Shown: positions 32,956-43,957 of the stretch, in pieces
Position numbering within the stretch: position 1 is the first letter of the stretch
Layout of the letters: each line of letters opens with the position of its first letter
Assembly (NCBI GenBank): GCA_027452065.1
Contig: DAIDHC010000179.1
Span: 1 to 62,478 of the forward strand
Direction: 5' to 3'
Source of the DNA: Bryobacterales bacterium
GTDB lineage: Bacteria > Acidobacteriota > Terriglobia > Bryobacterales > Bryobacteraceae
DNA: 62,478 bases
Made by a program: the position numbers and the translations under genes
Notes under the pieces: generated by a model
Told to the model about the DNA's origin: nothing
Databases searched by the model: none
Seen by the model: the letters and a program-made list of their open reading frames with translations, nothing else

Positions 32956-34242
32956 TCACCCGGCCAGGAACCGCTCGAGTTTTTCGCGAACGCTGCGAGG
33001 CGCCTCGGCCTCCACTTCGCAGATGTCACCCTCGTAGTGCGACTCCAGCACCCGCGCGTTCTCATGGAGCAGGTGCAGCGCGGCGCCCTCGCCGGCCGGA
33101 ATGCGGAAGCGGACGCGGGCGAGCGGGTCCAGCTCCAGCGCGCCGTCGATGGCGGCGATCAACTCGTCGATGCCGGCGCCGGTCAGGGCGGAGACTCGTA
33201 ACGCGCCGGCGCCCGCCGGAAGCGGCTCGCCTTCCCCGGCGCGGTCGGCTTTGTTGAGCACCAGGATCCGCCGCTTCTCGCCGGCGCCGATTTCGCTCAA
33301 CACGCGATCGACGTGCTCAATGTTCCGCGCCGCCACGGGCGAGGAAGCGTCGACGACGTGGAGCAGCAGCGAGGCCTCCACCACTTCTTCGAGCGTGGCG
33401 CGGAAGGCCTTGACCAGCGTCGTGGGGAGATTCCGGATGAAGCCGACCGTGTCGCTGAGAAGGACCTTGCGGCGGGAGGGAAGGCTGATGTGACGGACGG
33501 TGGGATCGAGCGTGGCGAACAGGCGCGCATCGGCCATGACGGCGGCGCCGGTGAGACGGTTAAAGAGCGTCGATTTTCCGGCGTTCGTATAGCCCACCAG
33601 AGCGACCGTTTCGAGCGGCACCGCCTGGCGCTGGCGGCGCTGGGTGGAGCGGCCGCCGCGCACGGATTCCAGGTCGTCTTCGAGTTTTTTGAGGCGCCGG
33701 AAAATCCGCCTGCGGTCGGTTTCCAGTTTCGTCTCGCCGGGTCCGCGGGTGCCGATGCCGCCGCCGAGGCGCGACATCGAAACGCCCCGCCCGGTGAGGC
33801 GAGGGAGCAGGTAGTTCAACTGAGCCAACTCGACCTGCAACTGTCCCTCGCGGGTGCGGGCGCGCCGCGCGAAGATGTCGAGGATCAGTTGCGTGCGGTC
33901 CACGACGCGGCAATCGAGGGCGCGCTCGAGATTGCGCAATTGCGTGGGCGTGAGCTCGGTGTCGAAGATCACCAGGCTTGCTTCGTGAAATTGCGTGAGG
34001 GTCTTGAGCTCTTCGAGCTTGCCGGAGCCGATCAAAGTCGCCGCGTCGGCGCGCTCGCGCGCCTGCAGGACCGATTCCTCCACCTCGGCGCCCGCGCTGT
34101 CGGCCAGCGCAGCCAGTTCATCGAGCGACTCCTCGGCCGAGAAGGCTCCGTCGGAGTCGCCGGGACGGCGTCCCGCGCGGGTTTTCACATCCACGCCGAC
34201 CAGAATGGCCCGCTCAACGGCCGGCGTGGGAGGATGCTTCAA
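32956..34242 (-). CDS. hflX: Ribosome-associated GTPase HflX
   Basis: A 428-residue GTPase. The HflX N-domain includes the glycine-rich SRLGGGIGTRGPGETKLETDRR linker. The G domain has GYTNAGKST (G1), DTVGFIRNLP (G3) and NKAD (G4). HflX splits stalled or stressed ribosomes. The start is taken as TTG at 34242, which has GGAG about 8 bases upstream and begins LKHPPTPAVERAILVGVDV. Longer forms would read through the hfq tail in another frame. It lies 13 bases downstream of hfq, the conserved hfq-hflX arrangement. Confidence 0.92.
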   Translation of the reverse strand: MKHPPTPAVERAILVGVDVKTRAGRRPGDSDGAFSAEESLDELAALADSAGAEVEESVLQARERADAATLIGSGKLEELKTLTQFHEASLVIFDTELTPTQLRNLERALDCRVVDRTQLILDIFARRARTREGQLQVELAQLNYLLPRLTGRGVSMSRLGGGIGTRGPGETKLETDRRRIFRRLKKLEDDLESVRGGRSTQRRQRQAVPLETVALVGYTNAGKSTLFNRLTGAAVMADARLFATLDPTVRHISLPSRRKVLLSDTVGFIRNLPTTLVKAFRATLEEVVEASLLLHVVDASSPVAARNIEHVDRVLSEIGAGEKRRILVLNKADRAGEGEPLPAGAGALRVSALTGAGIDELIAAIDGALELDPLARVRFRIPAGEGAALHLLHENARVLESHYEGDICEVEAEAPRSVREKLERFLAG

Positions 34243-34255
34243 AAAACCGCTCCGG

Positions 34256-34543
34256 CTATTCCACGGGAGTTTCCGCGGCCGGCGCGGCCGGCGGAGGCGG
34301 CGCTCCGGGATTTCCTGCGGCAGCCGTGGTGTGGAACGGCCGCGAGACCACAACCGTCGAAATGGCGTGCTTGAAAATCAACTGCTCCTGATTGTTGCTT
34401 TCCAGTACCACCGAATACTTATCGAAGCTCTTAATCCGGCCTGACAACTTCACTCCGCTCATCAAATAGATTGTGAGAAAAATTTTGTCTTTGCGCGCGT
34501 TGTTTAGAAATGCTTCTTGTATGTTTTGCGCCTGTTTTTCCAT
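34256..34543 (-). CDS. hfq: RNA chaperone Hfq
   Basis: A 95-residue Sm-like hexameric RNA chaperone that pairs small RNAs with mRNAs. Sm1 is [23 protein letters not shown] (about 26-48), and Sm2 contains IFKHAIST, the position of the E. coli YKHAIS uridine-binding motif. Gln8 of the QAQNIQ N-terminus is kept. The C-terminal tail after about residue 70 is Ala/Pro-rich and differs from the tails of enterobacteria. It is the first gene of the hfq-hflX pair. Confidence 0.95.
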   Translation of the reverse strand: MEKQAQNIQEAFLNNARKDKIFLTIYLMSGVKLSGRIKSFDKYSVVLESNNQEQLIFKHAISTVVVSRPFHTTAAAGNPGAPPPPAAPAAETPVE

Positions 34544-34626
34544 ACTGGGGGTCCCTTCAGCCCGGCGGGCACGTGTTGTGAAAAAGATCCGCCCTCGCGG
34601 GTGCCCTGCGAGGATTCTGTAACAAT

Positions 34627-34658
34627 AATACCTCCGGCACCGGAGGGCCGGAGGTATT
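34627..34658 (-). terminator. Probable terminator after the Gfo/Idh/MocA gene
   Basis: A perfect 12-base inverted repeat, AATACCTCCGGC (34627-34638) and GCCGGAGGTATT (34647-34658), with an 8-base loop. Read on the minus strand it lies just after the oxidoreductase stop and is followed by ATTGTTACAG, a moderately U-rich tail. It separates that gene from hfq. Confidence 0.7.
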
Positions 34659-34685
34659 GCAGGGGCGCGGCGGAAAAGGGATTTG

Positions 34686-36059
34686 CTAAGCGCTCTCGCC
34701 CTTCGGCTGCTTGGGCGTGGCCTTCCAGTTCTTCTCGTCCCAGTACAGAGTCTTGCCTTCGCGGTAGCTCTGCACGGCGAGGTTGATGACGGCTTGGGCG
34801 CGGGCGCCGGTCTCGACGTCCAGGTGTGGTTTCTCGCGGCTTCGCATGCAGTCGAGGAAGTTGGACACGTGCTTGACCATGACGTTCTGCTCTTCGATCG
34901 GAATGGTGATCGTGTCGAGGCCGAACTTCTGCGTGTATTCCGGCGTCAGGCCCGACTTCTCATGGGTCTTCTCATCGCGGAACAACTCGGGGATGACCGT
35001 GATGTGATCGGTGTCCCGCTCAAATTCGCCGTGATCCACCATGATGATGGTTCCGGCGTGGCCGCGGATCAAACCCGGGATGTGGTGGGAGTTAGCCATG
35101 GACGAACTCAAAATCAGCGAATGTCCTTTGGCGTAATCGGCCACCAACTGGAAGGTGTCCGGTACCTCGCGCGAATCTTTGAACACGTAAATGCCGCCGA
35201 AGCCGCCCACGCGGGAGGGGAACTGCGCCTCGCCCCAGCAGATCTGCATCGGCGCGACGACGTGATAGAACAGATCGGTGGCGATGCCGCCGGAGTAGTC
35301 CCAATATTTCCGGAAGCGGAAGAAGCGGTCGGCGTCCCATTCCCGCTTGGGCGCCGGTCCGAGCCAGGTCTTCCAGTCGATGTAGTCGTCGCCTTTGCCG
35401 TCGGGGCCGGCGCCGGGCTCGATGGTCCAGTTCCACTCGCCTTCGATGGAGTTGCGGTGATAGGAGCCCTGGCTCATGATCATCTGGCCGATCATGCCGT
35501 CCTGGATCGCCTTTCGCGCTTTCCACCACTGGTCGCCGGAGGTGGTCTGCGAGCCGATCTGCACCACTCGTCCGGTTTCCTTCACCGTGCTGACGAGCTG
35601 CTTGATCTCCTCGTTGGTGTGGCACATCGGCTTTTCCAGGTAGACGTCTTTGCCGGCGTCCATGGCGGCGAGGGCGATCCGGGCGTGCCAGTGGTCGGGC
35701 GTGGCCACGATCACCGCGTCGATGTCGCTGCGGCCGATCAGCTCGCGATAGTCCAGGGTGCCGGGGCATTTGTGCCGCTCGGCGGCGATGCGTTTGCGTT
35801 TCTCGTACACGTCGCACACGCCGACGATCTGGCACGCGTTGGTCTTTTCGCCATAGCGGGCGAAAACGCCGGAGACGTAGCTTCCGCGGCCTCCCACTCC
35901 GACGACGCCGACCTGAATCCGGTCGTTGGCGCCGATAACGCGTCCCGTCGATTTGCCTCCGCGGGCCGCGAAAGCCGAGCCGGCCATTCCCAACGTCAAT
36001 CCGGCGGCCGCGCCCGCGCTTTTCAAAAATCCTCGTCTGTCGAGATTATCCTCAGCCAT
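34686..36059 (-). CDS. Tat-exported Gfo/Idh/MocA family oxidoreductase
   Basis: A 457-residue protein with a twin-arginine signal ([19 protein letters not shown]), a Rossmann NAD(P) domain ([16 protein letters not shown]), [31 protein letters not shown] carrying the EKP motif, and the C-terminal beta-sheet domain. The family oxidises or rearranges sugars and inositols with tightly bound nicotinamide. Exported forms are frequent in Acidobacteria and may act on glycosides in the periplasm. The ATG at 36059 is chosen because it follows AAGGGGTGG and starts the Tat signal; a start at 36095 adds 12 unlikely residues. Confidence 0.87.
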   Translation of the reverse strand: MAEDNLDRRGFLKSAGAAAGLTLGMAGSAFAARGGKSTGRVIGANDRIQVGVVGVGGRGSYVSGVFARYGEKTNACQIVGVCDVYEKRKRIAAERHKCPGTLDYRELIGRSDIDAVIVATPDHWHARIALAAMDAGKDVYLEKPMCHTNEEIKQLVSTVKETGRVVQIGSQTTSGDQWWKARKAIQDGMIGQMIMSQGSYHRNSIEGEWNWTIEPGAGPDGKGDDYIDWKTWLGPAPKREWDADRFFRFRKYWDYSGGIATDLFYHVVAPMQICWGEAQFPSRVGGFGGIYVFKDSREVPDTFQLVADYAKGHSLILSSSMANSHHIPGLIRGHAGTIIMVDHGEFERDTDHITVIPELFRDEKTHEKSGLTPEYTQKFGLDTITIPIEEQNVMVKHVSNFLDCMRSREKPHLDVETGARAQAVINLAVQSYREGKTLYWDEKNWKATPKQPKGESA

Positions 36060-36431
36060 GTCCACCCCTTCTTTCGGCCACCAGTATACCTCCAACCGGC
36101 CGGCGCCGGAGCATTTTGGAAGGGGGAAATTTGCCGCAAAATGGCGTCAAATTACGCACGCGGCCGGCACAGTGCCGGTGTCCAGGGACTGGGTGGAACC
36201 GCGGGCGGCGCCAGGGCGCGGAGGGGTGGAGCGGAGCGGCGACCGGGCGCGCCACTGGCGGGAGGGCAGGAACGACGACCGCGCGTGCCCGGGGGCGCGC
36301 GGGGCGACCGGTGTGGCCGAGGCAGGAGGGGCGAAAAAGCGGCCGCCGTGCCGGCGCCCGGGAGGGGCGGGCGGCACGGCGTGCCGCGGTGCGAAGGAAT
36401 GTTGGTAAGCGCAGATCCGGCGAAGGCCGGA
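36060..36431. other. 372-base intergenic stretch without a convincing gene
   Basis: The stretch is very GC-rich and biased to G on the plus strand, and its open frames translate to Arg/Gly-rich low-complexity protein. It holds a 15-base palindrome CCGGCACAGTGCCGG (36164-36178), a second inverted repeat GCGGCAC-GGC-GTGCCGC (36371-36387), and the hairpin after gpmI (36416-36431). AT-rich patches near 36110-36160 could contain the promoter of the oxidoreductase gene, but no clear -10/-35 pair was found. Confidence 0.5.
36416..36431 (-). terminator. Hairpin directly after gpmI
   Basis: TCCGGC (36416-36421) and GCCGGA (36426-36431) flank a four-base loop and abut the gpmI stop codon. On the minus strand no U-run follows, so this may be an RNA 3'-end structure and not a full intrinsic terminator. 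Confidence 0.45.
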
Positions 36432-37966
36432 CTACCTGGCCACGCGCAGGTCGACGCCGGTCATCTCTTTCGGAAGCGGGACGCCGAGCATGCCGAGCAC
36501 GGTCGGCGACACATCGCGCAGCGCACCACCGGGCCGCAGCGCCCGCCGCTCCTCGTCGACGATGATCAGCGGAACCGGATTCGTCGTGTGGTAAGTGTGG
36601 GGGCCCTTGGTGACCGGGTCGATCATGGTCTCGGCGTTGCCGTGATCGGCGGTGATGATCCAGGATCCGCCGTGCTGGCGAAGCGCCCGGTGGATTTCGC
36701 CGAGGCAGCCGTCGACGGTCTCGACGGCCCGAATGGTCGGCTCGAGCTTGCCCGAGTGGCCCACCATGTCGGCGTTGGCGAAGTTCATCACCACCACGTC
36801 CATGCCGCCCTTCTCGAGCTGCTTCACCACCACCTCGGTGATGCCCGCCGCGCTCATTTCCGGCTTCAGGTCGTAGGTGGCGACTTTGGGCGAAGCCACC
36901 AGCTCGCGGCTCTCGCCGGGGAACGGAGCTTCGGTTCCGCCGTTGAAGAAGTATGTCACGTGGGCGTACTTTTCGGTTTCGGCCACGCGCAGATTCTTCC
37001 AGTTCAACTGCGCCATCACGTTGGCCAGGATGTTATGGGGATGGTCCCGCGAGAGCACAAACGGCACGCGGAACGATTTGTCGTACTCGGTCATGGTGAC
37101 GTGATGGAGATTTTTCGGCGCCTTGCCGTGATAGGGCACCGAGAGGTCGCCGGTGAGCGCCATGGTCATTTCGCGGCCGCGGTCGGCGCGGTAGTTGAAG
37201 AAGATGGACACGTCATCGTCGCGAATGAGACCGACGGGCTCGTTGCGGGAGTCGGCGATGGTCACCGGCTCGATGAACTCGTCTGTAACGCCTTTTTCAT
37301 AGCTGCGCTTGATCGCCTCGACCGGATCGGTGGCCTTCTCTCCGGCGCCGAAGCGGATGACGTTGAAGGCCCGCTCGACGCGCTCCCAGCGCTTGTCGCG
37401 GTCCATGGCGTAGTAGCGGCCGGAAACGGAGGCGATTTTGCCGACGCCCAGCCTGCCCATCTCGTGAATGAGCTGCTGAACGAAGCCGGCGCCGCTGGTG
37501 GGCGGAGTGTCGCGGCCATCCATGAAGCAATGGACAAACACTTCCTTGACCTCCTGCTCGCGCGCCATTTTGAGCAGGGCGAACAGGTGAGTGAGCAGCG
37601 AGTGGACGCCGCCGTCGCTGGTCAGCCCCATCAGATGCAGGCGATGCGTGCGGGCCTTGGCCATGGCGGCCATCAGCGTTTTGTCGCGGAAGAACTCGCC
37701 ATTGGCGATCATCATGTCGATGCGGGTGACATCCATCTGGATGACTCGTCCGGCGCCGAGATTGAGATGCCCCACCTCGCTGTTGCCCATCTGCCCCTCG
37801 GGCAAGCCGACAGGCGGCCCGGAGGTTTGCACCAGAGTGTTGGGATAGTCGCGGAGCAGCGCGTCGTAGTTCGGCTTGCGCGCCAGAGCGATGGCGTTCC
37901 CTTCGACGGCCGGGGAATATCCCCAGCCGTCGAGAATCGTGAGAATCAGCGGTTTCTGGGCAGCCA

Positions 37967-37967
<1 letters not shown>
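36432..37967 (-). CDS. gpmI: 2,3-bisphosphoglycerate-independent phosphoglycerate mutase
   Basis: A 511-residue alkaline-phosphatase-superfamily enzyme that interconverts 3- and 2-phosphoglycerate. The metal-binding Asp is in LTILDGWG (Asp13), and the catalytic Ser63 is in [12 protein letters not shown]. Later motifs include [32 protein letters not shown] and ITADHGNAE, the full set of metal ligands for iPGM. It overlaps the enolase stop by one base (TAATG), so two successive glycolytic steps are co-expressed. Confidence 0.96.
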
Positions 37968-39313
<1,346 letters not shown>

Positions 39314-39388
39314 CTATGATAGGAACGAGTAGGCCGCCCCGTTCCATCGCGATGATCGGGGTGTGCGCGGAGAGGTAGGTGAGTTCGT

Positions 39389-39586
39389 TTGGCGGAAGTC
39401 ATCGTTCAGGATGGCGAGACGGTTGAAAGCGCCCTCCGGCGATTCAAACGCAAGGTTCAGCAGGAAGACATCATTAAGGAAATCAAGCGTCATTCCTACT
39501 ATCTGAAACCGGGTGAGAAGCGCCGCACCAAAGAAGCTTTGGCGCGGAAGCGGAACCGGAAGAAGAGAAGTAAAGACGTCGAATAG
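39389..39586 (+). CDS. rpsU: Ribosomal protein bS21
   Basis: A 65-residue basic protein matching S21: VIVQDGETVESALRRFKRKVQQEDIIKEIKRHSYYLKPGEKRR, then a Lys/Arg-rich tail. S21 joins the 30S platform near the anti-Shine-Dalgarno end of 16S rRNA. The start is TTG at 39389, after a purine-rich AGAGGTAGGTGAG. A single-gene transcript is likely, given the strong terminator 22 bases after its stop. Confidence 0.95.
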   Translation: MAEVIVQDGETVESALRRFKRKVQQEDIIKEIKRHSYYLKPGEKRRTKEALARKRNRKKRSKDVE

Positions 39587-39607
39587 AATTCCTTCCACAA
39601 AAGCGAA

Positions 39608-39634
39608 GGCCCCGGGCGAACCCGGGGCCTTTTT
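39608..39634 (+). terminator. Strong intrinsic terminator after rpsU
   Basis: A perfect 9-bp stem GGCCCCGGG/CCCGGGGCC around a CGAA tetraloop is followed by TTTTT (39630-39634). It is the clearest rho-independent terminator in the window. Confidence 0.95.
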
Positions 39635-39661
39635 CATTGGCGGAGGCTGGGGGTGAGCGCG

Positions 39662-40699
39662 TCAGGGGCGCCCGGCGCGAACCTCTTCCGCGGTCACCTG
39701 GCGGAACCCTTCGGGCACCTGAAACTTCGACGGATCGACAGAGCCGGAGCTGAATGCGCTGTACTCCGTGGTTGTTTCCATGAGCGTACCCGGCGGCGCC
39801 GGGGTGGGTGCGGGCGCGGAGGAATCGGCCTTGTCTTTCTTCTTGTGGCCGAGGCCGCCGAAGATTCCGCGGGCCGCCATGCCGGCCAGTCCACCCGAGG
39901 TGTCGTCGCTGTTCTGCTGCTGCTGCTGCTGCTGCCGCGCCTGCTGCTGATCGGGCGGGGCGCCCTGCTGGTTGGAAGACATGATGATGTCGGTCACCTG
40001 CATGACCGGTGTGCCGTCCATCTTCGCCACCTGGCCGCTCAACTCCGACATTCCCTGGAAAGCCTGCTTCATCTGCGCCGCCTGCTCGCTCGAAATCATG
40101 CCGCCCTGCGCAACCATTCGCTTGTAAAAGTCCTGGACTTCCTGGTAGCCGGCGATGGACTGCGCCAGCCACACGTGGGCATCGACGTTGGCCGCGCCCT
40201 GGGCCCCGGTCTTGGCGTCGGTGGCGTCCATTTCCACCTTTACCAGGAACTCCTTGGCTTCATATCCGGAAAACGTGCGGCTCAGTCCGGTCGGGGCCGC
40301 CGACACCTTGAACTTCATCTGGGGCGCGTCGGCCGGTTGTTGCTGCTGCTGCTCCTGCCTCTTTTGCTTCGCGCTCTCCATCGCCTGCTCCATGCGCTGG
40401 CGCATTTCAGCGAAGGTCATTGTGGTGTAGGTCTTCTTCTCGAAGTTGATGTTGGTGATCGTTTGCTTGTCCAGGTCGATGATCTCGCCCGAGTATTGCC
40501 CGAGGCGCGCCAGGCGGTTGCCCTGAACGTAAACCGAGGAAACGATGGGCTGGTTGGCCCGTTTGGAGAATGCTCCGGCGAATTTCATCATTCCGGCCAT
40601 CGCTCCCCCGGTCACTTTCGTGGTCTCCTGATAACTGAAGTCCGCGTGCATCAGAGCGGGAAAACCGACTAACAAACAACCGAATGCAAGTGCTTTCAT
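39662..40699 (-). CDS. Secreted Gln-rich protein of unknown function
   Basis: A 345-residue exported protein, signal peptide about 1-19 (MKALAFGCLLVGFPALMHA). The N-terminal part (FSYQETTKVTGGAMAGMMKFAG...IIDLDKQTITNINFEKKTYTTMTFAEM) has the repeated beta-strand character of DUF4412 or LolA-like lipid-contact proteins, but this is tentative. Two polyglutamine tracts interrupt the chain; the second is encoded by a CTG/CAG triplet run at 39914-39934. A Lys-rich and Pro-rich low-complexity segment precedes the C-terminus. The ATG at 40699 is preferred over 40708 because the GGAAGG upstream is too close to the latter. Divergent from the binding-protein gene. Confidence 0.7.
   Translation of the reverse strand: MKALAFGCLLVGFPALMHADFSYQETTKVTGGAMAGMMKFAGAFSKRANQPIVSSVYVQGNRLARLGQYSGEIIDLDKQTITNINFEKKTYTTMTFAEMRQRMEQAMESAKQKRQEQQQQQPADAPQMKFKVSAAPTGLSRTFSGYEAKEFLVKVEMDATDAKTGAQGAANVDAHVWLAQSIAGYQEVQDFYKRMVAQGGMISSEQAAQMKQAFQGMSELSGQVAKMDGTPVMQVTDIIMSSNQQGAPPDQQQARQQQQQQQNSDDTSGGLAGMAARGIFGGLGHKKKDKADSSAPAPTPAPPGTLMETTTEYSAFSSGSVDPSKFQVPEGFRQVTAEEVRAGRP
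39914..39934. repeat. (CTG)7 triplet run coding polyglutamine
   Basis: Seven uninterrupted CTG triplets on the plus strand (CAG on the coding strand) encode part of a glutamine tract. Perfect triplet runs are prone to slippage, so length variation between strains is possible. Confidence 0.85.
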
Positions 40700-40746
40700 C
40701 GAATCCATCCTTCCCTAGGTGTGCCGGCAGCGGCGAAATCGTTACA

Positions 40747-41766
40747 ATGGGCGGCTTGTTCACCAACGGAATTTTCCCCGGGCGCCGGCGCCATCAGCTT
40801 ACAACACTTATCGTCATTTTGGCGGCGCTGTTAGCCGGCGGATGCCGCGGGAAGCGGCGTAAGACGATCGCCGTAGTACCGAAGGCGACATCGCACCTGT
40901 TCTGGATCTCGGTTCAGGCCGGGGCGATGGCCGCCGGCCGCGCCGCCGGAGTTGACGTGCTGTGGAACGGGCCGCCGCAGGAAACCGATTACGACCGGCA
41001 GATCCAGATCGTCGACTCGATGACGGCGCAGCGCGTGGATGGTCTGGCGGTGGCCGCGGCCGAGCGGGCGGCGCTGAGCGGGCCCATCGAACGCGCCACG
41101 GCGGCGGGCATCCCGGTGGTGGTGTTCGACTCCGGAGTGAAGACCGATAAGTACATGACCTACATCGCCACCGACAATTACGCGGCCGGGCGGATGGGCG
41201 GAGCCGAGATGGGACGCCTGCTGCACGGCCGGGGCGAGGTGGCGCTGATTCTGCACGCTCCGGGAAGCGCATCGACCATGGATCGCGAGCGCGGCTTCGA
41301 GGACGAAGTCCGGGAAAAATTTCCCAATATTCACGTGGTGGCCCGTCAATACGGCATGTCGGACCGCTCCCGGGCCATGGCCGCGGCCGAAAACATCCTC
41401 GCCGCCAACGCGTCGATCAGCGGGCTGTTCGCCTCCTCGGAGCCGAGCAGCGTGGGCGCGGCGCTGGCGCTGAAGTCGCACCGGCTCGCGGGCAAGGTGC
41501 ATCTGGTGGCCTTTGACGCCAGTGACCAGATGATCGCGCTGCTGAAGGAAGGGGTGATCAGCTCGATGGTGGTGCAGGATCCGTACCGGATGGGCTACGA
41601 GGTGGTGAGAGTTTTGGCCAACCGTATCAACGGCAAGACGGCGCCCAAAAGGATCGACCTCACCGCGCGTCTGGTGCACAGCCAGGACCTCGACGATCCC
41701 GATGTGCGGCGGCTGCTCCACCCCGACGTCGGAGCGGCGCCAGCGGCCGCGCCCGCCGGGCGATAG
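40747..41766 (+). CDS. Sugar-type periplasmic binding protein, probable lipoprotein
   Basis: A 339-residue ribose-binding-like protein. A basic N-terminus and hydrophobic segment end at LLAGGCRGK, a slightly irregular lipobox. The fold motifs of class I sugar-binding proteins follow: IAVVPKATSHLFWISVQAGA, DGLAVAAAERAAL, GIPVVVFDSGVK, YIATDNYAAGRMGGAEM, GLFASSEPSSVGAALAL, LVAFDASDQMIALLKEG and SSMVVQDPYRMGYEVV. No ABC permease or ATPase gene is adjacent, so it may serve a distant transporter or act as a sensor. The ATG at 40747 is favoured. The next gene begins 24 bases downstream and is probably co-transcribed. Confidence 0.85.
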   Translation: MGGLFTNGIFPGRRRHQLTTLIVILAALLAGGCRGKRRKTIAVVPKATSHLFWISVQAGAMAAGRAAGVDVLWNGPPQETDYDRQIQIVDSMTAQRVDGLAVAAAERAALSGPIERATAAGIPVVVFDSGVKTDKYMTYIATDNYAAGRMGGAEMGRLLHGRGEVALILHAPGSASTMDRERGFEDEVREKFPNIHVVARQYGMSDRSRAMAAAENILAANASISGLFASSEPSSVGAALALKSHRLAGKVHLVAFDASDQMIALLKEGVISSMVVQDPYRMGYEVVRVLANRINGKTAPKRIDLTARLVHSQDLDDPDVRRLLHPDVGAAPAAAPAGR

Positions 41767-41774
41767 GATATCTG

Positions 41775-41783
41775 AGGAGGTGA
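41775..41783 (+). promoter_or_regulatory. Near-perfect Shine-Dalgarno AGGAGGTGA
   Basis: AGGAGGTGA lies 7 bases before the ATG of the DUF362 gene, complementary over its full length to the 16S rRNA 3' end. It predicts strong translation compared with its neighbours. Confidence 0.7.
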
Positions 41784-41790
41784 CACCCCG

Positions 41791-42975
41791 ATGAAGTCTC
41801 GTCCCGCCGGCCATCCGAGCCGCCGCGAACTGTTCACCGGCGCGGGCGGAGGCGTTCTGGCCGCGCTCGCCCTGCCCCAACCGGCGCCCGCCGCTCCTTC
41901 GTCCACCGTCGCTCTCATCCGTTGCCGGAACTATCAGGACGACGTGACCGGTAAGCTGGCGACCGCCTTCGACAAGATCGGCGGCATCGGCGGACTGGTG
42001 CGCGGCAAGACCGTGGCGCTGAAGCTGAACCTCACCGGCAATCCGCGGAACTGGCCGCTGACGCCCGATCTGCCTTATCGCACCGATCCCGGCACCGTCG
42101 CCTCCACCGTTGAACTGCTGGCGCGGGCCGGGGCGCGGCGCGTGCGCATCATCGAGAGCTTTTTCCCGGCCAGCCAGGACCTGGCGCTCTGGGCGCGCTA
42201 CGGCATCGACGTCGAGGCGATCAACAAAACCGGCACGAAGGTCGAGTGGGTGAACGTCCAGAATTTAGGCCCGTACCGCCAATACGCCCGCCTCAAGGTT
42301 CCCTGGGGCGGCTACATTTTTCCCGCCTATCACATCAATCAGGCCTATGTGGACTGCGACGTCTATGCGTCGCTTTCGAAGCTGAAGAATCACTGGATCG
42401 CCGGCGTGACGATGTCGATCAAGAACAATTTCGGCAACACGCCCTGCTCGCTCTATGGCGGGGATTGCGGACCCGGCGGCAACGAAAATCCGACGATGGA
42501 GCGCGGACCGGTGTGCCACTCCGGCACGACGCCGCCGCCATCGGGCGTCGATGCGGAGCTCGACCATACGACGCCGCGCGATCCGGGCTTCCGCGTGCCG
42601 CGCATCGCCGTCGATCAGGTGGGCATCCGGCCGGTGGACCTCGCCATTGTCGAAGGAGTGGAAACGGTTCGCGGGGGCGAAGGGCCGTGGATCAAGGGCG
42701 TGGAGCGGATGACGCCGCGGGTGATCATCGCCGGGCGGAATCCGGTGTGCGTGGACGCGGTGGGCATGGCGGTGATGAGCTACAGCCCGCAGTCGGCGCG
42801 CGGCACGGGTCCTTTCGTCCGCGGCGATAACGCCCTGGCGCTGGCCGAAGCCGCCGGGATCGGCACGAGGGATTTGAAGCGCATCGAAATCGCCGGCCTG
42901 ACGCTGGATGAGGCGCGCATTCCGTTCGGGCCCGGCCCGGTGGGAAAAACGCTGCACGAGCTCGGCGCGGCTTAA
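41791..42975 (+). CDS. Tat-exported DUF362 domain protein
   Basis: A 394-residue protein with a twin-arginine signal ([19 protein letters not shown]). A DUF362-type domain follows: [75 protein letters not shown], and [15 protein letters not shown] near the end. DUF362 proteins often carry ferredoxin-like Fe-S clusters, but no such cysteine set is present here; Cys residues occur singly around [15 protein letters not shown]. Function unknown. It is 24 bases downstream of a lone sugar-binding lipoprotein. It converges with the alpha/beta hydrolase, the two stops sharing TTAA at 42972-42975. Confidence 0.83.
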   Translation: MKSRPAGHPSRRELFTGAGGGVLAALALPQPAPAAPSSTVALIRCRNYQDDVTGKLATAFDKIGGIGGLVRGKTVALKLNLTGNPRNWPLTPDLPYRTDPGTVASTVELLARAGARRVRIIESFFPASQDLALWARYGIDVEAINKTGTKVEWVNVQNLGPYRQYARLKVPWGGYIFPAYHINQAYVDCDVYASLSKLKNHWIAGVTMSIKNNFGNTPCSLYGGDCGPGGNENPTMERGPVCHSGTTPPPSGVDAELDHTTPRDPGFRVPRIAVDQVGIRPVDLAIVEGVETVRGGEGPWIKGVERMTPRVIIAGRNPVCVDAVGMAVMSYSPQSARGTGPFVRGDNALALAEAAGIGTRDLKRIEIAGLTLDEARIPFGPGPVGKTLHELGAA

Positions 42976-43868
42976 CGCGTCAGCCAGGCGCGCATCACGC
43001 GCGTCACTTCGGCCGCGGCGTCCTGTTGTACAAAGTGGCCCGCGCCGGGGATGGTCACCAGAGTGTAGTCGTTCTCGACCAGGTTCCAGGTGCCGTCCAG
43101 CGCTCCGGGCAGCAGTGCGGTGTCCTTGAGCCCGTGGAACTCGAGCACCGGCGCTTTCACTTTCACTACCGGCGAGGCGTCTTCCTGGTAGGGCTCGCGC
43201 GGATAGTTGGCCTTGTAGTAGTTGAGCATCGCCGTCAGGCTGGACCGGGAGAAGGCTTCGACATAGCGCTGCTTGGCCTCGGGGTCGGTGACCCAGAAGG
43301 CAAGTTGCTCCGGCTTCATTTCTTTCTCGGCGCCTTCCTGCTGGAAGCGGCGGGCGTAGGCGCTGGCGGCCTGTTGCGCGGGGTTGTGCGCCAGCTCGCG
43401 GGCGATGCCGCGCGGGTGCGGCAGGTTGAGGATGATCAGCTTGTCCACGTATTGAGGCGCGTTCATGGCGAGCGTCCAGGCGACGGCGCCGCCCCAGTCG
43501 TGCCCCACGATGATGGCTTTTTCCTTGCCGAGGCTGCGGATCACCGCGATCACGTCGCCGACCAGAAGAGGCATGGCGTAGCTGGCGACGCCCTCCGGCT
43601 TGTCGCTCAGGTTGTAGCCGCGCTGATCGATCGCCACGCACTGGAACTGGTCGGCCAGGCCCGCCATCTGCGCCCGCCACGTGTACCAGTAATCGGGGAA
43701 GCCGTGGATCATGACGATCAGCGGGCCGCGGCCCATGCTGGCGTAATGAATCTTCACTCCGTTGCTGTCGGCGTAGCCGTCGGTGACCTGGGAGGCGATG
43801 TCGGAGGCGCGGGCCGCGGGGGCGAGCAAGAGGCACAGGGCGGCGAGGAGCCGAAGCGGAAATTTCAT
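42972..43868 (-). CDS. Secreted alpha/beta hydrolase, epoxide hydrolase-like
   Basis: A 298-residue exported hydrolase, signal peptide ending near APAARA (about residue 21). The oxyanion motif is [14 protein letters not shown], and the nucleophile elbow [10 protein letters not shown] has Asp as nucleophile, which points to epoxide hydrolase or haloalkane dehalogenase-type chemistry and not esterase. The catalytic His is in GAGHFVQQD. The ATG at 43868 follows AGGAG; an in-frame start at 43904 is less likely because it precedes the signal peptide with 12 polar residues. Confidence 0.87.
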   Translation of the reverse strand: MKFPLRLLAALCLLLAPAARASDIASQVTDGYADSNGVKIHYASMGRGPLIVMIHGFPDYWYTWRAQMAGLADQFQCVAIDQRGYNLSDKPEGVASYAMPLLVGDVIAVIRSLGKEKAIIVGHDWGGAVAWTLAMNAPQYVDKLIILNLPHPRGIARELAHNPAQQAASAYARRFQQEGAEKEMKPEQLAFWVTDPEAKQRYVEAFSRSSLTAMLNYYKANYPREPYQEDASPVVKVKAPVLEFHGLKDTALLPGALDGTWNLVENDYTLVTIPGAGHFVQQDAAAEVTRVMRAWLTR

Positions 43869-43941
43869 CGTGGGATCTCCTGGCGAAAAGTATAGCCGCC
43901 CCAAGCCGCCGCGGCGCGGGCCCGCCCGGCGCGGCGTTCAG

Positions 43942-43947
43942 TATAGT
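43942..43947 (+). promoter_or_regulatory. -10-like TATAGT close to a start codon
   Basis: TATAGT sits 10 bases before the ATG of the Ldh2-type gene, and no Shine-Dalgarno sequence is present between them. If used, the transcript would be nearly leaderless. Confidence 0.25.
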
Positions 43948-43957
43948 AGTCCCTGCT

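Noticed and set aside
36116-36565. 149-codon open frame reading into gpmI
   Set aside because: Arg/Gly/Ala low complexity and overlap with the real C-terminus of gpmI.
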